In this document: piece by piece, positions 58,320 through 64,000 of the stretch
Layout of the letters: each line of letters starts with the position of its first letter
How positions within the stretch are numbered: the first letter of the stretch is position 1
Assembly: GCF_000025305.1 (NCBI RefSeq)
Contig: NC_013740.1
Location: 434,001-498,000 of the forward strand
Reading direction: 5' to 3'
Origin: Acidaminococcus fermentans DSM 20731
GTDB taxonomy: Bacteria > Bacillota > Negativicutes > Acidaminococcales > Acidaminococcaceae
DNA: 64,000 bases
Notes under the pieces: model-generated
Databases searched by the model: none
Seen by the model: the letters and a program-made list of their open reading frames with translations, nothing else
Told to the model about the DNA's origin: nothing
Made by a program: the position numbers and the translations under genes

Positions 58320-58619
58320 TTACAGCACCTCCCAGGGATTCGGCGTATCAGGATCCTCGTTGACAGAACGGAACACTGCGCCTTCCACGCGTGCTTTTAA
58401 AGTGCAGTCCAGAGCGCCCTTGTCCACAACAGAAACTTTCGCGTTGGTCACGTCCAGTTTCTTCAGGGTTTCCAGGACAACAGCTTTGATCTGCCGTCCA
58501 TACTGATGGATGACGCTGCTTTCAACAGTGAGCTCAATGCCGTTGGTCCCGGGTTCAACCGTGATCTGGGCATCGGAAGACTCAACAGTGCCAGCCATGG
58601 CTGCCTTCTTCAATTCCAT
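58320..58619 (-). CDS. citD: citrate lyase acyl carrier protein (gamma subunit)
   Basis: This 99-residue protein carries the prosthetic-group serine in GTVESSD (Ser14, as in known CitD proteins). AAGGAG precedes the ATG. It is the first gene of citDEF. The carrier needs CitX and CitG for attachment of triphosphoribosyl-dephospho-CoA, supplied by the divergent citXG fusion. Confidence 0.96.
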   Translation of the reverse strand: MELKKAAMAGTVESSDAQITVEPGTNGIELTVESSVIHQYGRQIKAVVLETLKKLDVTNAKVSVVDKGALDCTLKARVEGAVFRSVNEDPDTPNPWEVL

Positions 58620-58722
58620 TAAAATCACTCCTTCTGAAAATCGGTACAATGTACATTTTGGTGCACTTTGATAGTATCACAGGAAAAAATGGAAATCGAA
58701 TATAAATAATGATATAATCTGT

Positions 58723-58738
58723 ATAAGCCATTCCTTAT
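58723..58738. promoter_or_regulatory. ATAAG-N6-CTTAT box between citD and the LysR gene
   Basis: This inverted repeat lies in the divergent promoter region, with AT-rich words (TTTATATTCG on the minus strand) toward citD. It is the third copy of the box found before both transporters. Confidence 0.7.
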
Positions 58739-58860
58739 TATAGGGCGAAAACTCCCATTCCATGCGGAGTTTGGGGATTCATTCAATTGTGTCAAAATAT
58801 GCGAAATTAAAATTTCTTTGGAAATAGAAGGATTTTGGGGAAACGGAAAGCGAGGGGCTT

Positions 58861-59772
58861 ATGAATCTGAAACATGCGCAGTACATTATGGAGATCATCA
58901 AGGAAGGGAGCATCACCAATGCTTCCAAGACCATGCATGTCTCCCAGCCGGCGCTGAGCCAGACCATCAAGGCGGTGGAAAAATATCTGGGAGCGCCGAT
59001 TTTTTTGCGGAACACCAACCCCATTGTGCTGACGGAGGCCGGGAAAAAGTACATTGCCGCTGTGAAGCAGGTAATCACCATCAGTTCCAATCTGCTCCAT
59101 GAAGTGGCGGACATCCAGTATGAAGGGTATGGCACCCTCCGGCTGGGGATTCCGGTCCAGCGGGCCATGCAGATGCTGCCGGCGGTGATGCCGATATTCC
59201 GTCAGCGGTATCCCCACATCAAGCTCCAGATCCATGAAGCCGGGAGCAACATCACGGAAAACGAAGTGCTCAACGGAGGCGTGGACCTGGCCATCCTGAC
59301 CACCACCCCCACCAATGACGAACTGAAGTATGAACTGGTGGAAACGGAAGATGTGGTGCTTGTGGCCAACAAGATGACCACACTGGCCCAGCGGGTGAAG
59401 GCGGGGACGCCCATCCACATCACCGAAGCCAAGAATGAGGAATTCGTTTCCATTACGGAAGGCCACAATGTGCGGCGGGTCCAGGATACCCTGTTCAGCG
59501 TGTATGAAATCAAACCCAATGTGATCCTGGAAACTTCCAGCATTGAAGTGGGCAAGCGGCTGGTCTCCGCCATGGAAGCGGTGTTCATCTGTCCGGATGT
59601 ATATCTGGATGATTACTTCTTGTCACAGGACAAGTGTGTGTTGTATCCTTTATTGGGTGTGGCCAACAAACGGTACTGCTATGTCTGCTGCCGGAAGGAC
59701 GCCTATCTCAGCCCCTATGCCCGGGCCTTCATTGAACTGATCCGGACCCTGGGGAAAACAAGGAAGGAATAA
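58861..59772 (+). CDS. LysR-family regulator of the citrate genes
   Basis: This 303-residue LysR protein has a winged helix at about residues 1-60 (GSITNASKTMHVSQPALSQT) and a substrate-binding effector domain. It is divergent from citD and followed 9 bp later by citXG. Shared boxes at three promoters make it the likely citrate-responsive regulator of citDEF and both transporters. Similarity of box form to Bacillus CcpC sites (ATAA-N7-TTAT) is suggestive only. Confidence 0.92.
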   Translation: MNLKHAQYIMEIIKEGSITNASKTMHVSQPALSQTIKAVEKYLGAPIFLRNTNPIVLTEAGKKYIAAVKQVITISSNLLHEVADIQYEGYGTLRLGIPVQRAMQMLPAVMPIFRQRYPHIKLQIHEAGSNITENEVLNGGVDLAILTTTPTNDELKYELVETEDVVLVANKMTTLAQRVKAGTPIHITEAKNEEFVSITEGHNVRRVQDTLFSVYEIKPNVILETSSIEVGKRLVSAMEAVFICPDVYLDDYFLSQDKCVLYPLLGVANKRYCYVCCRKDAYLSPYARAFIELIRTLGKTRKE

Positions 59773-59780
59773 AGACCATT

Positions 59781-61169
59781 ATGAAAGAACCTGTAATCCG
59801 TCTGGCAGGCCCTGCTGTGGAAGTGCCGGACATGCTCCTGGCCCGGGACGGCCGGGCGGCAGCCCAGAAAAAGCTCCTGGAACGGTATCATCGTCCCCTG
59901 CTGTTCTTCACCCAGAACATCCCGGGACCGGTGAAGACGTCCGTCCTGATCCATCTGGGATTCCTGGAAGGGATCCGTCGGCTGGAAAAAGCCCTGGAGA
60001 AAGCCGGGATCCCCATCCTGTTCCAGAAAACCATTGAATGGAAAACCGGCTATGAAAAATATTATGTGCTGGACGGGAACGCCCTGGCCATCAAGAAAAT
60101 CGCCTGCGCCATAGAGGGACAGGACCGGCTGGGCCGTCTCTACGACATGGATGTACTGGCGGAAGACGGACACAAGATTTCCCGGACGGACATCGGGCTC
60201 CCCGGGCGGCTGTGCCTGATATGTTCCCAGCCGGCCCAGGCCTGTGCCCGGAGCCGGAAGCACAGTGTGCCGGTACTGGTGCGGAACGTGCACCGGGTGC
60301 TGGGGGATTTCCTCATGGACCGGGTGGAGGACGCCCTGCGCCAGGGCCTCCAGGGGGAAGTGGACGCCACCCCCAAACCGGGACTGGTGGACCGGGACAA
60401 TCCGGGAGCCCACCGGGATATGGACTGGCATACCTTTGCCCGGAGCACCGATGCCATTGTGCCTCATCTCCGGCAGATGGGAGAAAAAGGCTGGGACTGG
60501 GAAGGCACGGGAGAAGCGCTGTTCGCGGCTCTGCGGCCCATGGGGGCGGCAGCCGAAAAGGCCATGTTCCGGGCTACGGGCAATGTGAATACCCACAAGG
60601 GCATCATCTTTTCCCTGGGCCTGGTGACCAGCTTCACCCTCTGGCATCTGGCCCGGACAGGGAAAGTGGAAAGCGAAGCTGTGCTCCGGGAAATCGGGGA
60701 AGCGGTAACCCCTCTCCTGGAAAGGGATTTTGCCAGAATCGACCGGTATCATCCCCATACCCATGGGGAAGTGCTGTATGTGGAGCAGGGTTGCCGGGGG
60801 ATCCGGGGCGAAGCCATGGACGGATTCCCGGCAGTGGCCCGGATCGCCCTGCCGGCTCTGCGCCGGTTCCGGCAGGAAGGACGTCCGGACAATGAGGCCT
60901 ATATCCAGACCCTGCTGCTGCTCCTGAGCCAGGTGGAAGACACCAACATCCTGAGCCGGTCCGATGCCGCCACCCTCCGGCAGGCCCAGGAAGAAGCCCG
61001 GGCCGTATTGGACCGGGGCGGTGCCTTCACCCCGGAAGGGATCCAGGCGGTGTGGGATCTGAACGCAAGCTTCGTGGAGAAGAACATCAGCCCCGGCGGC
61101 TGTGCCGATCTGCTGATCCTGGCCATCTTCCTGGAGAAGATGGAGGGGCTGGGTCCAGCTGACCGTTGA
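59781..61169 (+). CDS. citXG: fused CitX-CitG (apo-citrate lyase prosthetic-group transferase and synthase)
   Basis: This 462-residue protein has a CitX domain at about residues 1-175 (FTQNIPGPVKTS, EWKTGYEKYYVLDGN, GRLYDMDVLAEDG). A CitG domain follows at about 180-455 (GEVDATPKPGLVDRDNPGAH, ATGNVNTHKG). CitG makes triphosphoribosyl-dephospho-CoA and CitX transfers it to CitD. The fusion is known from several bacteria. The citrate lyase ligase gene citC is not in this window. Confidence 0.94.
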   Translation: MKEPVIRLAGPAVEVPDMLLARDGRAAAQKKLLERYHRPLLFFTQNIPGPVKTSVLIHLGFLEGIRRLEKALEKAGIPILFQKTIEWKTGYEKYYVLDGNALAIKKIACAIEGQDRLGRLYDMDVLAEDGHKISRTDIGLPGRLCLICSQPAQACARSRKHSVPVLVRNVHRVLGDFLMDRVEDALRQGLQGEVDATPKPGLVDRDNPGAHRDMDWHTFARSTDAIVPHLRQMGEKGWDWEGTGEALFAALRPMGAAAEKAMFRATGNVNTHKGIIFSLGLVTSFTLWHLARTGKVESEAVLREIGEAVTPLLERDFARIDRYHPHTHGEVLYVEQGCRGIRGEAMDGFPAVARIALPALRRFRQEGRPDNEAYIQTLLLLLSQVEDTNILSRSDAATLRQAQEEARAVLDRGGAFTPEGIQAVWDLNASFVEKNISPGGCADLLILAIFLEKMEGLGPADR

Positions 61170-61178
61170 CTGCTGACA
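61160..61178. repeat. CTGACCGTTGAC microrepeat
   Basis: AGCTGACCGTTGACTGCTGA overlaps the citXG stop and precedes a terminator. Confidence 0.45.
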
Positions 61179-61182
61179 AAAA

Positions 61183-61229
61183 TGGACCGTAAAAAAATGA
61201 GAAATCATTTTTTTACGGCCCATTTTTTT
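61183..61229 (+). terminator. terminator after citXG
   Basis: TGGACCGTAAAAAAATGA pairs with TCATTTTTTTACGG-CCA around a GAAA loop, followed by TTTTTTT. Confidence 0.88.
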
Positions 61230-61230
61230 C

Positions 61231-61259
61231 TTGACAAATCCCCACCAATTAACTATACT
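61231..61259 (+). promoter_or_regulatory. promoter of the sulfur-regulated YeiH operon
   Basis: TTGACA (61231-61236), a 17 bp spacer and TATACT (61254-61259). It drives a leader of about 360 nt. Confidence 0.9.
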
Positions 61260-61327
61260 TTCCCTATGCAGAAAAATGCATATTGAAATCATAGGAATTA
61301 CAAATCTGGAAATGGGGAGAAGAAATC

Positions 61328-61396
61328 ATGGGAATTCTGAACATGTGCTGCTGTTGTTGCCGAATGTGCAGCCACAGCGGAACGGGAGGCCGGTAA
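61328..61396 (+). CDS. cysteine-rich leader peptide (22 residues)
   Basis: The ATG at 61328 follows GGGGAG. The peptide starts MGILNM, then has five consecutive Cys at residues 7-11 and a sixth at residue 14, and ends SGTGGR before TAA at 61394. The stop codon sits in the loop of a GCCGG/CCGGC hairpin (61389-61401). A run of identical codons in a short leader is the classic form of a ribosome-stalling sensor for that amino acid, so it probably reports Cys-tRNA supply. It is too short for homology calls. Confidence 0.75.
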   Translation: MGILNMCCCCCRMCSHSGTGGR

Positions 61397-61420
61397 CCGG
61401 CATCCGGACAAGTGAAAAGA

Positions 61421-61588
61421 CTGCACAGAAAATCATCCGCAGCGGAGGGACTGGCCCCTGGGAAGCTGCCGCCGATGGAACATGGTTCCGATGGTGCTGC
61501 CAGCGGGAAATAGCCCGGCAGATGAGTCTGTGCAGACCCATGGTTGATTCTTTTGCGCGCCATCTGTCGGACAGGTGGCGCATTTTTT
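61421..61588 (+). promoter_or_regulatory. SAM-I-like riboswitch with transcription terminator
   Basis: P1 is CTGCACAGA (61421-61429) with TCTGTGCAG (61527-61535), continued by TCATC (61433-61437) with GATGA (61521-61525). P2 is GCAGC/GCTGC around GGAGGGACTGGCCC. CTGGC in that loop can pair with GCCAG (61499-61503) as the SAM-I pseudoknot. GGTGCT and GATGAG also match the family. The usual GCAACC of J2/3 reads GCCGAT here. The terminator GCGCCATCTG-TCGGA-CAGGTGGCGC (61557-61581) is followed by ATTTTTT. GGCAGATG of the P1 3' side can pair with CATCTGTC of the terminator, giving an OFF switch. Confidence 0.82.
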
Positions 61589-61622
61589 ACGCCTCCTGAA
61601 AAAAATGCAGATGAGGTGGTTC

Positions 61623-63104
61623 ATGATGACAAACGAAAAAACGATTCCGGCGGTCCGTCCCACAGGACTGCTGGGCAGCGAAGACTGGTGGGCGGTATGG
61701 CTGGGCCTGTTCATTACCCTGTTGGGCCTGGGGAAAATCTGGGGCTTTGACCTGCTGGGCTGGGCCGCCACTTTCGGGGTGTGGATCGATCCCGCCAAGG
61801 CGGTGGGCACCGGATCCAAGGCCTATGCCTGGCTGGGCAGCGCCGGAGCGCTGGCGGCCACCTGGCTGTTCACCCTGGGGGTCACTTCCCTGGGCGCCCA
61901 TTTCATGAAGGCGGATGTGAAGAAGTTCGCCGGGGGATTCTCCGTGATCTACTGGATCACCATCCTGTCCAACATCCTGGGGAATTACGCCTATCTGGCC
62001 GCCACCCCCAACAAACGGGAAGCCTTCCACATCGGCTGGTCCCTGAGCCTGGGGGAACTGGGCTTTGTGTTCGCCCTGCTGGCCGGACTGGTGATCGGCA
62101 ACTTCTTCCCGGGTCTGGCCCGGTACCTGTCCCATGCGGCCAAACCGGAGTGGTACATTAAAACCGGCATCGTGATCCTGGGGGCCAACATCGGGATCCA
62201 GGCCATCAGTGCCCTGGGCCTGGCCAGCACCGTCATCCTCCGGGGGCTGTGCGCTGTGGTGGAAGCCTATCTGATCTACTGGCCGGTGGTGTATTTTGTG
62301 GCCCGGAAATTCTTCAAATTCACGCCGGAATGGGCCGCTCCCATGGCTTCCGGCATCTCCATCTGCGGGGTGGCTGCCGCCATTGCCACCGGCAGCGCCA
62401 TCAAGGCCCGGCAGATCATCCCCACCATCCTGGCGTCGGTGATCATTGTCTTCGTGGCGGTTGAACTGCTGATCCTGCCCTTTGCCGCCGCCTATTTCCT
62501 GCCGGGGGATCCCATGGTGGCCGGCTCCTGGCTGGGGCTGGTGGTGAAAAGTGACGGCGGGGCCGTGGCCTCCGGGGCCATTGCCGACAGCCTGATCCGC
62601 AGCCGTGCCCTGGAACTGTTCGGAGTCCGCTACCAGGAAGGCTGGATCCTCATGGCCGCCACCACTTCCAAGGTATTCATCGACATTTTCATCGGTGTAT
62701 GGTCCTTTATCCTGGCGGTGGTCTGGTCCGTATACCATCTGAACGACCCCAAGGCAGCTGCCGGCAGCGGCAGGGTTTCCAAAGGGGAAATCTGGAACCG
62801 GTTCCCCAAATTCATCCTGGGCTTCGTCCTGGCCCTGGTGGGGATCTTCCTGGCCGGCTGGGCCCATCCCTCCATTGTGGCCGGCGCCAAAGCCGGTGCC
62901 GGGCAGGCCAACCTGCTCCGGGCGGTGTTCTTCGGTCTCTGCTTCTTCTCCATCGGTCTGGTGACCAATGTGCGGAAACTGTGGAAGGCCGGCCTGAGCC
63001 GGGTAATCGGGGTGTATTCCGTTGCCCTGGCCGGATTCATCATCTGGGTGGGGCTGGGCATTTCCTACATTTTCTATCATGGCATCCTGCCGCCCACCCT
63101 GTAA
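61623..63104 (+). CDS. YeiH-family (UPF0324) putative sulfate exporter
   Basis: This 493-residue inner-membrane protein has about eleven hydrophobic segments. It has the YeiH pattern: AKPEWYIKTGIVILGANIG, SGISICGVAAAIATGSAIKA, GSWLGLVVKSDGGAVASGAIADS and the late FFGLCFFSIGLVTNV. PGAP-style names call it a putative sulfate exporter; the substrate is not proven. Two adjacent ATGs (61623, 61626) follow GAGGTGG. Control by the Cys-rich leader and SAM-type switch supports a sulfur role. Confidence 0.88.
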   Translation: MMTNEKTIPAVRPTGLLGSEDWWAVWLGLFITLLGLGKIWGFDLLGWAATFGVWIDPAKAVGTGSKAYAWLGSAGALAATWLFTLGVTSLGAHFMKADVKKFAGGFSVIYWITILSNILGNYAYLAATPNKREAFHIGWSLSLGELGFVFALLAGLVIGNFFPGLARYLSHAAKPEWYIKTGIVILGANIGIQAISALGLASTVILRGLCAVVEAYLIYWPVVYFVARKFFKFTPEWAAPMASGISICGVAAAIATGSAIKARQIIPTILASVIIVFVAVELLILPFAAAYFLPGDPMVAGSWLGLVVKSDGGAVASGAIADSLIRSRALELFGVRYQEGWILMAATTSKVFIDIFIGVWSFILAVVWSVYHLNDPKAAAGSGRVSKGEIWNRFPKFILGFVLALVGIFLAGWAHPSIVAGAKAGAGQANLLRAVFFGLCFFSIGLVTNVRKLWKAGLSRVIGVYSVALAGFIIWVGLGISYIFYHGILPPTL

Positions 63105-63150
63105 GGAAGGGTTGAAAGTCCCATTCTGTCCAAGAAAGAAGGTATATAAT

Positions 63151-63372
63151 ATGGAAAGCGAAATTTTGACCAATGTCCATTCCACGGCGGACCAGTATTA
63201 TGAAAAACAGGTGGTCCGTCCCACCGGGGCCCGGGTCCACGCTGCCGAGCTGGACGCCGACGAAGAAGAATACTTCCCCCTCCAGCCCATCGAGAAAAAA
63301 CTCTGCGCCTGGTCCCTGGGAGTGGGGCTGACCCTGATGGCGGTGTTTATTGGAGTGTTTGAGAGAATATGA
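63151..63372 (+). CDS. small single-span membrane protein
   Basis: This 73-residue protein has an acidic N-terminal part (AELDADEEEYFPLQPIEKK) and one C-terminal membrane span (AWSLGVGLTLMAVFIGVF). AGAAGG lies 8 nt before the ATG. It follows the YeiH gene by 46 bp and shares its terminator, so it may be an accessory subunit. No family recognised. Confidence 0.65.
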   Translation: MESEILTNVHSTADQYYEKQVVRPTGARVHAAELDADEEEYFPLQPIEKKLCAWSLGVGLTLMAVFIGVFERI

Positions 63373-63412
63373 AAAAAAGGGGCTGTTGCATGCGCAACAG
63401 CTCCCCTTTTTT
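63373..63412. terminator. bidirectional terminator
   Basis: AAAAAAAGGGGCTGTTGC pairs with GCAACAGCTCCCCTTTTTT. It serves the small membrane protein gene and the convergent serine dehydratase gene. Confidence 0.88.
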
Positions 63413-64000
63413 ATTCCTTCCCAAACACCTTTTCCTTCAGCTTTATCCCCGTTTTGGTGACGGCCAGGCCGCCTCCGGCAGTTTCCCGGAGAGAGGCGGG
63501 GAGAGCATTGCCCACGGCCCGCATGGCTTCCACACATTCATCCACGGGAATGCAGGAGCGGATCCCGGCCAGGGCCATATCCGCTGCGGAGAAGGCGATG
63601 ACCACCCCGCTGGCATTCCGTTTGATGCAGGGGATTTCCACCAGTCCGGCCACCGGGTCGCAGACCAGGCCTAGCTGGTTGGCGATGGCCATGGCACAGG
63701 CATCGGCAGCCTGCTGGGGCGTCCCCCCGGCCAGTTCCACCAGGGCTGCTGCTGCCATGCCGGAAGCGCTGCCGCATTCTGCCTGGCAGCCGCCCTGGGC
63801 ACCGGCGATGCAGGCGTTCTGGGCGATGACCATGCCGAAAGCACCGGCGGTGAAGATGGACATGATCACATCTTTCCGGTCCATGCCCTTTTCTTCCATC
63901 ATGGTCAGGAGACAGCCGGGGAGGATGCCGCAGCTGCCGGCGGTGGGGGTGGCCACGATCCGGCCCATGGAGGCATTGCAGCCGGCCACGGACAGGGCCC
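63411..64000 (-). CDS. sdaAA: L-serine dehydratase, iron-sulfur-dependent, alpha subunit (partial)
   Basis: The gene is cut by the window edge; about 196 C-terminal codons are visible. VAGCNASMGRIVATPTAGSC, GAQGGCQAECGSASGMAAAA and GLVCDPVAGLVEIPC match SdaAA, and the cysteines in the latter two segments are the candidate cluster ligands. It deaminates serine to pyruvate. The Fe-S form is typical of anaerobic Firmicutes with separate alpha and beta subunits. Confidence 0.93.
   Translation of the reverse strand, partial: ALSVAGCNASMGRIVATPTAGSCGILPGCLLTMMEEKGMDRKDVIMSIFTAGAFGMVIAQNACIAGAQGGCQAECGSASGMAAAALVELAGGTPQQAADACAMAIANQLGLVCDPVAGLVEIPCIKRNASGVVIAFSAADMALAGIRSCIPVDECVEAMRAVGNALPASLRETAGGGLAVTKTGIKLKEKVFGKE

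Noticed and set aside
61231-61599. Plus-strand open frame of about 122 codons in the YeiH leader
   Set aside because: It overlaps promoter, aptamer and terminator and has no domain. The short Cys-rich frame in another register has a Shine-Dalgarno and a meaningful codon run.

Overview
The window looks like the chromosome of a diderm Firmicute (class Negativicutes), most likely Acidaminococcus or a close relative. This is inferred from gene content, not from a database search. Firmicute traits are a T-box valS leader, a SAM-I-like riboswitch, strong Shine-Dalgarno sites and SLH-domain anchoring. Outer-membrane traits are a TonB-dependent receptor, a YadA-type trimeric autotransporter, an O-antigen-ligase-like protein and ExbB remnants. 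A citrate lyase operon with a fused CitX-CitG and a GC-rich third codon position also fit. The codon bias produces very long antisense open frames, none of which I believe.

Layout. 0.1-1.8 kb: an MBL-fold hydrolase and a convergent LysR regulator. 2.0-5.7 kb: a biotin-linked cluster (hotdog protein, BioY, thiolase-like, AMP-ligase-like) with two BirA-like operators. 5.8-8.7 kb: a secreted beta-helix protein, a SYLF-domain protein and TrmO. 9.0-19.7 kb: one 3559-residue trimeric autotransporter that carries a proline-rich linker and an SLH domain after its beta-barrel anchor. 20.0-25.3 kb: a tight run of DUF3298-like protein, class 3 lipase, amidohydrolase, YhcH-like protein and TonB receptor. 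25.4-27.3 kb: a structured RNA candidate, three repeated palindromic boxes and the decayed remains of an iron/heme uptake locus (ABC fragments, frameshifted exbB, exbD-hutW chimera). 27.5-28.1 kb: six tRNA genes. 28.1-30.3 kb: a permease/ArsR/thioredoxin-like trio and an IS30-like remnant, bounded on the right by a second copy of the tRNA-Arg 3' half. 30.7-34.7 kb: a NiaR-like regulator, a DUF805 protein and a MoxR/VWA pair. 34.9-40.4 kb: T-box-valS-folC-O-antigen ligase family protein. 40.6-52.4 kb: a glycogen cluster (glgC, glgD, glgP, glgB, glgA and a GH13-GH77 fusion). 52.5-61.2 kb: a citrate module (two near-identical CitMHS transporters, citF, citE, citD, a divergent LysR gene and citXG). 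61.2-63.4 kb: a Cys-rich leader peptide, SAM-I-like riboswitch, YeiH-family transporter and small membrane protein. 63.4-64.0 kb: the 3' part of the L-serine dehydratase alpha gene.

How parts work together. The citrate genes appear to share one LysR regulator, because ATAAG-N6-CTTAT boxes lie upstream of citD and of both transporter genes. Citrate would be imported and cleaved to acetate and oxaloacetate; the citrate lyase ligase gene citC is not in the window. The glycogen cluster is a full synthesis and mobilisation set in one direction. The sulfur-related leader puts a YeiH-family transporter under what look like two sensors, cysteine by leader translation and a SAM-type ligand by riboswitch.

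The least ordinary items are the sulfur-sensing leader at 61.3-61.6 kb, the autotransporter with a post-barrel SLH domain, the iron/heme uptake graveyard, the tRNA-Arg-flanked island, the paired BirA-like operators (one intragenic) and the multi-helix RNA candidate at 25.4-25.5 kb.
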